Origin: Burkholderiales bacterium
GTDB taxonomy: Bacteria > Pseudomonadota > Gammaproteobacteria > Burkholderiales > SG8-41
Direction: 5' to 3'
NCBI GenBank assembly: GCA_019746155.1
Contig: JAIESJ010000133.1
Location: 1-6,948 of the forward strand
Length of the DNA: 6,948 nt
Shown: piece after piece, positions 1-6,189 of the stretch
How positions within the stretch are numbered: position 1 is the first letter of the stretch
Layout of the letters: each line of letters starts with the position of its first letter
Translations under genes and position numbers: made by a program
Notes under the pieces: generated by a model
Databases searched by the model: none
Seen by the model: only the letters and a program-made list of their open reading frames with translations
What the model was told of the DNA's origin: nothing

Positions 1-827
1 ACTCCTCCAAGGGCCTGATCGGCCACCTCAACTTCATCCATCCCAACCTCATCCAGGTGCTGGGCGGATCGGAGGTCGGCTACCTCAACAGCCTGGGGCC
101 GGCCGCCTGCGCCAGGGTGCTGGACCAGGTCGCCACCCGTGACCTCGCCTGCTTCATCGTCGCCGGCGTCGATCAAGCGCCCGAGCCGCTGGTGGCAGTG
201 GCCGAATCCACCCAGACACCGCTGTTCCTGTCGCCGGTGCCGAGTGTGGAGTTGATGTGGATGCTGCGCCCCTATCTGGCGCGTCTGCTCGCCGAATCCA
301 CCACCGTTCATGGCGTATTTCTCGACGTGCTCGGCATGGGCGTGCTGATCACCGGCGATTCCGGCGTGGGCAAAAGCGAGCTCGCGCTGGAACTCATCAG
401 CCGCGGCAGCGGGCTCATCGCCGACGACGTGGTCGAGTTCTACCGCGTGGGACCCGAAACCATAGAAGGCCGCTGCCCGGCGCTGCTCAGGGACTTTCTC
501 GAAGTGAGAGGGCTGGGCGTACTCAACATTCGCACCATCTTCGGCGAGGCGGCGCTGCGCCCGCGCAAGAATCTGAAGCTCATCGTGCATCTGCAACGGC
601 CGCCGGGCCCTGATCTCAGGTTGATGGAGCGCCTGCCGCTCAACGCCGGCAGCCAGGAAGTGATGGGCGTGGACATCCGCAAGGTGACCATCCCGGTCGC
701 CGCAGGCCGCAACCTGGCGGTGTTGACCGAAGCCGCGGTACGCAATTACGTGCTGCAATTGCGCGGAATAGACAGCACGCAGGAATTCATCGCGCGTCAG
801 GCGCAACAGATCAAAGGCGGTGAGTAG
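1..827 (+). CDS. hprK: HPr kinase/phosphorylase, 5'-truncated by window edge
   Basis: HprK phosphorylates and dephosphorylates a regulatory serine of HPr-type phosphocarriers; in Proteobacteria it usually belongs to the regulatory (nitrogen-type) PTS. The frame is open from base 3, so the start lies upstream. The 274 visible residues begin SSKGLIGHLNFIHPN, typical of the end of the N-terminal domain; family members are about 310-320 aa, so roughly 40 residues are missing. The kinase domain shows the conserved VHG (about residues 102-104 of the fragment), the Walker A loop GDSGVGKS (bases 354-377), the acidic ADD strand that follows, and the HprK signature LEVRGLGVLNIRTIFG (about 166-181). The first in-window GTG (57) is internal, not a start. 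The final codons GGE-stop lie inside a heptad repeat that continues into the spacer. rapZ follows on the same strand, the usual order in Betaproteobacteria. Identification is firm. Confidence 0.96.
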   Translation, partial: SSKGLIGHLNFIHPNLIQVLGGSEVGYLNSLGPAACARVLDQVATRDLACFIVAGVDQAPEPLVAVAESTQTPLFLSPVPSVELMWMLRPYLARLLAESTTVHGVFLDVLGMGVLITGDSGVGKSELALELISRGSGLIADDVVEFYRVGPETIEGRCPALLRDFLEVRGLGVLNIRTIFGEAALRPRKNLKLIVHLQRPPGPDLRLMERLPLNAGSQEVMGVDIRKVTIPVAAGRNLAVLTEAAVRNYVLQLRGIDSTQEFIARQAQQIKGGE

Positions 828-904
828 TGAATGGTGAATAGCAAATAGAGGCCGCGTCCTGGCTGGCCGCTCAGTGATTCACCATTCACCATTTACTATT
901 TACC
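819..904. repeat. Heptad inverted-repeat element between hprK and rapZ
   Basis: The left arm is four 7-bp units in a row: GGTGAGT, AGTGAAT, GGTGAAT, AGCAAAT (819-846). The right arm is four units in opposite orientation: ATTCACC, ATTCACC, ATTTACT, ATTTACC (877-904). Read as RNA, 819-839 pairs with 884-904 over 21 uninterrupted positions, three of them G·U. The loop side can extend the helix through GGCC (850-853) with GGCC (865-868). The left arm contains the last codons and stop of hprK (825-827); the right arm ends 4 nt before the rapZ ATG. There is no T-tract, so it is not a standard intrinsic terminator. Function unknown; the spacer after rapZ has a related element. Confidence 0.85.
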
Positions 905-908
905 AGAC

Positions 909-1745
909 ATGCAGCTCATCCTCATCACCGGCCTGTCGGGCTCGGGCAAAAGCGTGGCGCTCAACGTGCTGGAGGACGGCGGGTTTTACTGCGTCGACAA
1001 CCTGCCGGTGAAGCTGCTGCCTGATCTGGTGTCTTTTCTCGACGCGGCCGGCTATGCGCGGGCCGCGCTCAGCATCGATGTGCGCAGCGGCAGCACGCTT
1101 GCCGAGCTGCCGCAGCACGTGGCGAATCTCAAGCGAGGCGGCACCGATATCAGAGTGCTGTTCCTGGAAGCGAAAACCGAGACGCTGATCAAGCGTTACT
1201 CGGAAACGCGGCGGCGCCATCCACTAAGCGAGGGCGAACTCACCTTGCCGGAATGCATCGCGCGCGAGCGCGAACTGCTCGGCGACGTCGCCGACCTTTC
1301 GCACCATGTTGACACCAGTGACTTGAATCCCAACGCACTGCGCAGTTGGGTCAAGGACTTCGCGGGGCTGCGCCTGGCCGGTTTCTCCCTGCTGTTCCAG
1401 TCGTTCGGCTTCAAGCATGGCATTCCACTCGACGCCGACCTGGTGTTCGACGTGCGCTGCCTGCCCAACCCGCATTACGAACCCGCGCTGCGACCCATGA
1501 CCGGCAAGGATCAGCCGGTCATTGATTTCCTGCGCGCCGATCCTGATACGCAAAAGATGCTCGACGATATCCGGCGCTACGTTGAAAACTGGCTGCCGTG
1601 CTTCATCCGCGACAACCGCAGTTATCTGACCGTGGCCATAGGCTGCACCGGCGGACGGCACCGCTCGGTCTATTTTGTCGAGGCGCTCGCCGGCCATTTC
1701 CGCCCCCAGACCCAGGTGCTGATCCGGCATCGGGAACTGCCTTGA
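909..1745 (+). CDS. rapZ: RNase adaptor protein RapZ (P-loop nucleotide-binding, YvcJ/YhbJ family)
   Basis: In Escherichia coli RapZ binds glucosamine-6-phosphate and small RNAs and directs RNase E, so controlling GlmS and amino-sugar supply. Homologues occur widely, also where the GlmY/GlmZ RNAs are unknown, and some bind and hydrolyse nucleotides. The protein is 278 aa (E. coli 284). It starts at once with Walker A GLSGSGKS (residues 8-15), followed by GGFYCVDNLP, a family hallmark. The C-terminal domain carries IGCTGGRHRSVYFVEAL (about 244-260), the most conserved stretch of that domain, and ends HRELP. The ATG at 909 puts the P-loop at the usual distance from the N-terminus. No Shine-Dalgarno sequence is visible; the bases before the start are the arm of a long hairpin, which may affect translation. 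It lies 81 nt after hprK. Identification is firm; which RNA target it has here is unknown. Confidence 0.96.
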   Translation: MQLILITGLSGSGKSVALNVLEDGGFYCVDNLPVKLLPDLVSFLDAAGYARAALSIDVRSGSTLAELPQHVANLKRGGTDIRVLFLEAKTETLIKRYSETRRRHPLSEGELTLPECIARERELLGDVADLSHHVDTSDLNPNALRSWVKDFAGLRLAGFSLLFQSFGFKHGIPLDADLVFDVRCLPNPHYEPALRPMTGKDQPVIDFLRADPDTQKMLDDIRRYVENWLPCFIRDNRSYLTVAIGCTGGRHRSVYFVEALAGHFRPQTQVLIRHRELP

Positions 1746-1748
1746 GGC

Positions 1749-1836
1749 CGTAAATGGTGAATCGCAAATCGTGAATCGTTGACGGCAAAACCCCCTTCAC
1801 CCTTCACCCTTCACCCTTCACCCTTCACCCTTCACC
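1749..1836. repeat. Heptad repeat element between rapZ and the LON-domain gene
   Basis: The left arm holds four units of the NGTGAAT type, CGTAAAT, GGTGAAT, CGCAAAT and CGTGAAT (1749-1776), then a degenerate CGTTGAC. The right arm is six perfect head-to-tail copies of CTTCACC (1795-1836), the reverse complement of GGTGAAG. Left and right units pair imperfectly (6 of 7 for the best match). The element begins 3 nt after the rapZ stop and ends 16 nt before the TTG start of the next gene. The perfect identity of the six right-hand copies suggests recent tandem expansion, and copy number may vary between strains. It shares its unit and its inverted layout with the element at 819-904. Confidence 0.88.
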
Positions 1837-1852
1837 AACATTAGGCCTGCGC

Positions 1853-2434
1853 TTGCAAGAAATTTCCATCTTCCCCTTGCACACGGTGCTGTTCCCGGAC
1901 GGCATCCTGCAGCTGAAAATCTTCGAGCAGCGCTACCTCGAGATGACCAAGATTTGCCTGCGCGACAACCGCCCGTTCGGCGTGTGCCAGATCCGGGAAG
2001 GACGCGAGGTCGGAACGCCGGCGCTGCCCGAGGCGGTGGGCTGCCTCGCCATGATCACGCAATGGGACATGCCGCAACTGGGGCTATTCCAGCTCATCGT
2101 GCGCGGCAGCAAGCGCTTTCGCATCATCGAAACACGGGTTGCCGCCAACGGCCTGATCTCGGGACAAGTCGAACTGTTGCCGCCGGAAAGCGGCCCCGCG
2201 GAAGTAGACAGAATCTGCGGCGAGGTGCTCAAAGCTGTCGTCGACAAAGTGGGTACCGCGAATTTCCCCGCACCGATCAAGCTCGACGATGCGGCCTGGG
2301 TCGCCTACAGGCTGGCCGAGATCCTTCCCGTCGATGCGGCCGTAAAGCAGCGGCTGCTCGAACTGCAGGATGCGGAAGCACGCTTTTTCCTGTTACGCCG
2401 CATCATGACCGAACAGGGACTGATAAACCGCTAG
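1853..2434 (+). CDS. Free-standing LON substrate-binding-domain protein (COG2802 type)
   Basis: The protein is 193 aa and corresponds to the N-terminal substrate-binding domain of Lon protease, without the AAA+ ATPase or the Ser-Lys protease domain. The opening EISIFPLHTVLFPDGILQLKIFEQRYLEM pattern (only part is quoted: FPLHTVLFPDG, then KIFEQRYLEM) is diagnostic; the central IVRGSKRFRI strand and the helical C-terminal half complete the domain. Such stand-alone proteins are common in Proteobacteria; their function is not settled. The start is taken as TTG 1853, which gives the family's normal N-terminus. TAGG at 1842-1845 is a weak ribosome-binding site 7 nt away. The frame is open upstream to 1775 through the repeat array but offers no ATG or GTG there. 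It lies on the same strand as rapZ, 107 nt downstream, and may be cotranscribed across the repeat. Confidence 0.88.
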   Translation: MQEISIFPLHTVLFPDGILQLKIFEQRYLEMTKICLRDNRPFGVCQIREGREVGTPALPEAVGCLAMITQWDMPQLGLFQLIVRGSKRFRIIETRVAANGLISGQVELLPPESGPAEVDRICGEVLKAVVDKVGTANFPAPIKLDDAAWVAYRLAEILPVDAAVKQRLLELQDAEARFFLLRRIMTEQGLINR

Positions 2435-2559
2435 CCGCCTGTCGGACGTGGCCCCCATTCACCGGAACGGGTGGCGTTAACGGACCGCCGTCGATCGACG
2501 CTTCGGCGCCAGGCTGCTTGAGAAAGAAGTTTTGCGTGTCAAAACGCTGTGCTGGCCGG

Positions 2560-2609
2560 AACCAACGACGCTTGCATGGCGTTCTTTTCGCCTCGTTCTT
2601 CGGTTTTTT
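2560..2609 (+). terminator. Candidate imperfect intrinsic terminator after the LON-domain gene
   Basis: A broken stem can form: AACC (2560-2563) with GGTT (2602-2605), AACGA (2564-2568) with TCGTT (2593-2597), and an inner GGCG (2578-2581) with CGCC (2589-2592). A run of six T (2604-2609) follows, partly used in the stem. It lies about 125 nt after the LON-domain stop and before the convergent cyclo-ligase gene, where a terminator is expected. The stem has a 4-nt bulge and an internal loop, so the call is tentative. Confidence 0.4.
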
Positions 2610-2614
2610 CATTT

Positions 2615-2650
2615 CAGGAGTTTGCCGGGGCCAAGTCCGACAAACTCCTG
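2615..2650. repeat. Perfect 10-bp inverted repeat in the convergent intergenic region
   Basis: CAGGAGTTTG (2615-2624) and CAAACTCCTG (2641-2650) are exact reverse complements separated by 16 nt. The repeat lies 8 nt beyond the stop of the minus-strand cyclo-ligase. Read from the minus strand the hairpin is followed by an A-rich, not T-rich, stretch, so it is not a canonical intrinsic terminator for that gene. It may still act as a 3'-end stabilising or bidirectional end structure. Confidence 0.7.
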
Positions 2651-2658
2651 GCCGGCCA

Positions 2659-3417
2659 TCACTCGCCCGGCTTTGGGTCCTCGCCCCAATAACCCGGGAA
2701 CTCCCCGGCATAGCACGGCGGCGAGCTCAGCCCCGGTGTCTCGGCGGACAGTGCGCCGGACCGCGGCAGGCGCCGGCTCTGCAATATCCTCGCGGCACGG
2801 CTGCGCGATTGCTCCGCGGCCAGCGGTATCAGCTTGCCGCCCTCGCTGGCGTGGACCGCAGCCTCGGTCACCACAAAGTCCATCGGCACATCGTGCACCT
2901 GCGGATAGATCGTCGGTAGCCTCAACATCTCGAAGCTGACACCGACCGCCAGTATACGCCGGTCGAAGGCGGCCAGCGTGCGGTCAAAATAGCCGCCGCC
3001 ATAACCAAGGCGATACCCGCCCTCGTCGAAGCCGTTCATCGGCACGATCGCAATGTCCGGAATCAGAATGTCCGTGCCGGCGGGCACCGGAATGTCATAG
3101 ACCCCCGGCGTCATCGGCGCGCCCGGCCACCATTTGCGGAACTGCAGCGGCTCGCCCTTTGCCACCACTTCGGGCAATGCCGCCGTAGCCCCCTGTTCGC
3201 GCCAGCGGCGTATCACGAAGCGCGCGTCAAACTCGCCTTTGAACGGCCAGCAGAAGCCGACCACCATGCCGGCCGTTATCGGGAACCCGCGCCACAGCAG
3301 CTCCGTGACGCGCTCGTTCCAGGGGCCGCGCTGTTCTTGGCCGATTGTCGCACGGCGGGCGACCAGTTCCGCGCGTTGCGTTTTACGCCATGCCCTGATG
3401 TCGTTACAACCCCGCAT
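2659..3417 (-). CDS. ygfA: 5-formyltetrahydrofolate cyclo-ligase (MTHFS family) with C-terminal extension
   Basis: The enzyme uses ATP to convert 5-formyl-THF to 5,10-methenyl-THF, returning a storage or inhibitory folate to one-carbon metabolism in the cytosol. From the ATG at 3417 it is 252 aa. An N-terminal basic helix (AWRKTQRAELVARR) is followed by GFCWPFKGEFD, LPEV, and the family hallmark YRLGYGGGYFDRT (135-147), then YPQVHDVPMDFVVTE (171-185), which closes the catalytic domain. The remaining ~65 residues are an extension (E. coli has 182 aa in all), ending with SSPPCYAGEFPGYWGEDP. ATG 3417 is preferred over the in-frame GTG 3438 because AAGG lies 7 nt before it and because a TATAAA box ends only 11 nt before the GTG. 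Gene order asmA-mutY-this gene is codirectional, but a 196-nt gap and a candidate promoter suggest its own transcription. Confidence 0.92.
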   Translation of the reverse strand: MRGCNDIRAWRKTQRAELVARRATIGQEQRGPWNERVTELLWRGFPITAGMVVGFCWPFKGEFDARFVIRRWREQGATAALPEVVAKGEPLQFRKWWPGAPMTPGVYDIPVPAGTDILIPDIAIVPMNGFDEGGYRLGYGGGYFDRTLAAFDRRILAVGVSFEMLRLPTIYPQVHDVPMDFVVTEAAVHASEGGKLIPLAAEQSRSRAARILQSRRLPRSGALSAETPGLSSPPCYAGEFPGYWGEDPKPGE

Positions 3418-3449
3418 CGACAAGCCTTGTTTGTGCACTGTTTTCTCTC

Positions 3450-3455
3450 TTTATA
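3450..3455 (-). promoter_or_regulatory. Candidate -10 box for the cyclo-ligase gene
   Basis: On the minus strand the hexamer TATAAA lies 32 nt before the ATG at 3417. A transcript would start near 3443 and carry a leader of roughly 26 nt with the AAGG ribosome-binding site. The matching -35 position (TTTCGC after a 17-nt spacer) is poor, so the promoter is only a candidate. Confidence 0.35.
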
Positions 3456-3579
3456 CTACGGCTGGCTGCCGCGCGAAAGTCATCGCCAGAATTACTTCGC
3501 CTCGAGCTTCGACTACGTGGCCAGCGACGCCTACCGCACCCAGCCCGGTTTCCAGCGTTTTCCATGTTTTTTCCCCGTG

Positions 3580-3600
3580 CTCTTCGCGTCCTTCGCGTTA
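3580..3600. repeat. Short nonamer-type tandem repeat between mutY and the cyclo-ligase gene
   Basis: On the plus strand TCTTCGCG is followed by TCCTTCGCG and a further T-rich tail; on the minus strand this reads ACGCGAAGG then ACGCGAAGA. It is a two-copy repeat of about 9 bp just beyond the mutY stop, next to a poly-A/poly-T-rich stretch (about 3561-3573). No coding gene is supported in the 196-nt gap 3418-3613. The element resembles low-complexity intergenic repeats of environmental bacteria; its role is unknown. Confidence 0.5.
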
Positions 3601-3613
3601 TCGCTTTTGACTT

Positions 3614-4645
3614 TCACAGGCTGGCGAGAATGCGTTTGACCGGCGCGGGGATCGCCGCAGTCCGGGCTTCCGCGAGCGGCAGCCAGATGTGGCCGGGCTC
3701 GGCAGCCCGCGGCACGAGCGCGGTGACGTGAAGTTGCTGAGGCGTGATGCTGAGGCGGAAATGGGTAAAGCCATGTTCGAGCACCGGCAGCGGCTTCAAC
3801 ACCGTCACGCGCGCGCCGAAACGCTGTGCGCAGATTTTTTCGATATCTTCGCTCTGAGCCACTTCCGGAAAACACCACAGCCCGCCCCAGATCCCCGTGT
3901 CCGGGCGTTTCTCGAGCAAGACCTCCCCCGCATGTTGCAGCACCAGCATTATGGTCTTTCTTTTCGGCAGCGCCTTTTTGGGCTTCGGCACGGGCAGGCG
4001 GTCTGTCAGGCCGCGGCGATGTGCCACGCAATCGCTGTGTAAAGGACATGCAGCACAGCGCGGTTGCCGGCGTACGCACACGCCCGCGCCGAGATCCATC
4101 AACCCCTGGCTGTAAGTCTCTATGCCCTGCCTGGGCAGCAGATCTTCCGCCTTGCGCCACAACGCATCCTCGACACGCTTGTCGCCGGGATACCCCTCGA
4201 CGCCGAAACAGCGCGTCAGCACGCGTTTGACGTTGCCGTCGAGAATGGCCAGGCGCGCACCGAACGCGAATACGCAGATCGCGGCGGCGGTCGAGCGCCC
4301 GATGCCAGGCAACCGTAACAGCGATTCGATATCCGCCGGGAACCTGCCGGCGTGATCTCGTGCAATGATCCGGGCGGCACGGTGCAGATTGCGTGCGCGC
4401 GAGTAATAGCCGAGCCCGCTCCAGCACGCGAGCACCTGATCCGGCGCAGCAGCGGCCAGTGTCGCGACATCCGGAAATTGATCCATGAAGCGCCGGTAAT
4501 AGGGGATAACCGTCACGACCTGGGTCTGCTGCAGCATGATTTCCGAGACCCAGATCGCGTACGGATCGCGCGTATTCTGCCACGGCAGATCGTGGCGGCC
4601 GTGGCATTTCTGCCAGGCGATGAGCTTGGCGGCGAATCCCTTCAT
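3614..4645 (-). CDS. mutY: A/G-specific adenine DNA glycosylase MutY
   Basis: MutY removes adenine mispaired with 8-oxoguanine, preventing G:C to T:A transversions. The 343 residues (E. coli 350) contain every expected element: the LPW motif (20-22), the catalytic Glu in SEIMLQQTQV (Glu35, E. coli Glu37), the helix-hairpin-helix LPGIGRSTAAAI (112-123), the catalytic Asp in LDGNVKRVL (Asp136, E. coli Asp138), and the iron-sulfur ligands Cys190-X6-Cys197-X2-Cys200-X5-Cys206. The C-terminal part is the Nudix-like domain that recognises 8-oxoG, with GGLWCFPE and the FTHFRL strand. The ATG at 4645 shares ATGA with the asmA stop (4-nt overlap), so translation is probably coupled to asmA. No residues look defective. 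Identification is firm. Confidence 0.97.
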   Translation of the reverse strand: MKGFAAKLIAWQKCHGRHDLPWQNTRDPYAIWVSEIMLQQTQVVTVIPYYRRFMDQFPDVATLAAAAPDQVLACWSGLGYYSRARNLHRAARIIARDHAGRFPADIESLLRLPGIGRSTAAAICVFAFGARLAILDGNVKRVLTRCFGVEGYPGDKRVEDALWRKAEDLLPRQGIETYSQGLMDLGAGVCVRRQPRCAACPLHSDCVAHRRGLTDRLPVPKPKKALPKRKTIMLVLQHAGEVLLEKRPDTGIWGGLWCFPEVAQSEDIEKICAQRFGARVTVLKPLPVLEHGFTHFRLSITPQQLHVTALVPRAAEPGHIWLPLAEARTAAIPAPVKRILASL

Positions 4646-6165
4646 CTGGAAACGCGAACCGGCCCCATGACGCGCGCTGGCAGTATCGCACCCTTGGGAC
4701 CGCTGTCGGCCTTGATGCCGAGCCTGACGTTGGAAGCCCTGACGCCGGAAGCCCGGAGCGAGCCGATGCGCAGCGTACCACTGGCGCCCAGATCCCCGAG
4801 CCGTGACGGATCAAACGGCTGCCGAGGTTGCTTCGGCGCGGATGCCGACCTGGACGGCAGATAGCGGTCGAGGTCGAATCGGTCGATATCAATATCAAAC
4901 CTGATAACGGGCGCCGCGAAGTTCGCCACGCCGATATGTGCTTTCACGTTGCTGTCGGCAACTTTGCCGGCCAGACTGGACTGCACGTTCTGCCTGGTGG
5001 CGTCGACGCTGGCACTGCCGGAAAATTCGCCGCTCACGCTCTTGCCCGACAGGTGGGGGCTGCTCGCGCTGATGCTGGCGGTGAGCTTGGATAATTGGGC
5101 CTGCCGTGCCTCGATATTGCCGGTAAGCGGCGAAGACATCCTGGCTTTCATCCTCAGTGCGGCCTGTTTCATATCGAGCTCCAGCGTCATCGCGCCCGAT
5201 TTGAACGACTGGCTCGTGCCCTCGATTCCCTGCAAACTCAGATTGGCGTTGGTCGTACCCTGCGGATTGGAGATCCTTGCCGCGACCGTCACCTTGTCGC
5301 CGTTTGCCTTCTCGTTCGTGAGGCTGAGCCGGGGTACATCGAGCCTGATATCGAGATTGTCCTTGCCGCGCGCGCCGGTCACCGCAACCGACAGTTTATC
5401 GGTCGTGAACTCGCCGGTTTTGAGCCTGGCTGTGAAATTACCGGTGACTTTGGCGGCCAGATTGTTGAACCCGGCGGCCTCGCCCCTGGCTTCCAGCTCA
5501 AAGTCTTCCAATGTGTATATCTGTTTGTCCGGTTCGAACGTGAGCCGCGCCTCGAAGTTTGCGTCAAGGTCGAGTTTGGGCGGATTGCCCTGCATGGCCA
5601 GCGACAATTCAACCTTGGTCGGCACGCCGCTGGCGATGCGGCCGGTTTTCAGATTGACCCTCGACAACGCGTATTGCACGCCTCTGACCTCATCCCGGAA
5701 ATCGAGCGTGGCGTTCTCGATCGCCACATGATCAATGTCGAACTTGAACTGCTCCTGCCTCTCATCGTCCCTGGCGAGCAAGTCGTCGATATTGGTGCGG
5801 CCGTCCTTGAAACGCACGATGTTGGCTCGCACGCCCCTGATCGTCACTTCGTTCAGCACCAGTTGCCTGGACAGGAGCGGCGCCAGCGCCAATGACACGC
5901 GCGCACTTTCGACCGCAGCGAATTCCTGGTCGCTCCTGAACTCCGACAGCGACAGCCTGCCGAAATCGGCGCCGAGGCCGGGCCAGAACGCGAGCCTGAT
6001 ATCGCCATCGAACTTAAGCGTACGCTGCACCTTTTCTTGTACCAGCCGGATGATTTGCGGCTTGTAGGCGTTGGGGTCGAAAGTCGCAGCGATATAGGAA
6101 GCCGCGCCCATTACCGCAAGCACGGCAACGGCGGCGCCTATCAGCGCGTAACGGAAATATTTCAT
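4642..6165 (-). CDS. asmA: AsmA family protein, C-terminally short
   Basis: AsmA-like proteins are inner-membrane-anchored, largely periplasmic proteins with a long beta-rich groove, linked to outer-membrane and phospholipid homeostasis. The 507-aa product has a short cytoplasmic N-terminus and one membrane helix (about residues 6-28, LIGAAVAVLAVMGAASY). It then has the typical AsmA opening DPNAYKPQIIRLVQEKV and FWPGLGADFGRLSLS, then alternating beta-strand repeats (LVLNEVTIRGVRANIVR, DIDHVAIENATLDFRD). It stops after NVRLGIKAD plus 19 residues that do not look like the family, at the point where the conserved C-terminal AsmA segment (LSA-LYxG type) is expected; E. coli AsmA is 617 aa. The stop overlaps the mutY ATG. 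The start ATG at 6165 fits the membrane anchor; its ribosome-binding site is weak. Family assignment is firm; whether the short end is functional is unknown. Confidence 0.88.
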   Translation of the reverse strand: MKYFRYALIGAAVAVLAVMGAASYIAATFDPNAYKPQIIRLVQEKVQRTLKFDGDIRLAFWPGLGADFGRLSLSEFRSDQEFAAVESARVSLALAPLLSRQLVLNEVTIRGVRANIVRFKDGRTNIDDLLARDDERQEQFKFDIDHVAIENATLDFRDEVRGVQYALSRVNLKTGRIASGVPTKVELSLAMQGNPPKLDLDANFEARLTFEPDKQIYTLEDFELEARGEAAGFNNLAAKVTGNFTARLKTGEFTTDKLSVAVTGARGKDNLDIRLDVPRLSLTNEKANGDKVTVAARISNPQGTTNANLSLQGIEGTSQSFKSGAMTLELDMKQAALRMKARMSSPLTGNIEARQAQLSKLTASISASSPHLSGKSVSGEFSGSASVDATRQNVQSSLAGKVADSNVKAHIGVANFAAPVIRFDIDIDRFDLDRYLPSRSASAPKQPRQPFDPSRLGDLGASGTLRIGSLRASGVRASNVRLGIKADSGPKGAILPARVMGPVRVSR

Positions 6166-6189
6166 GGTTGCAATCAGGGGATATGGTGT

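Noticed and set aside
57..59. GTG as the hprK start codon
   Set aside because: The frame is open back to the window edge and encodes GLIGHLNFIHPN, a conserved part of HprK, so this GTG codes for an internal Val.
819..904. Intrinsic terminator after hprK
   Set aside because: The long hairpin is not followed by a T-run, and its 3' arm ends directly at the next gene's start region.
1794..1836. CRISPR-like array
   Set aside because: The units are only 7 bp, run head to tail with no unique spacers, and have no cas genes nearby. They are a simple tandem repeat.
1954..2919. Long plus-strand open frame across the LON-domain gene and into the convergent region
   Set aside because: Composition is Arg/Pro/Ala-rich with no recognisable domain, and it overlaps two well-supported genes. 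It is a GC-rich shadow frame.
3418..3613. 6S RNA gene upstream of the cyclo-ligase
   Set aside because: The location fits the classical arrangement, but I see no long pairing between the two ends of the gap on the minus strand and none of the familiar 6S central-bubble sequence. Part of the gap is low-complexity repeat.
3531..4898. 455-residue minus-strand open frame overlapping mutY and the end of asmA
   Set aside because: It is a different frame of the same strand as mutY, with shadow-like Arg/Ser/Ala-rich composition; mutY has all catalytic and cluster residues.
4949..5895. Plus-strand open frames opposite asmA
   Set aside because: They are antisense shadows of asmA; no start signals or family patterns, while asmA shows a membrane anchor and family motifs.
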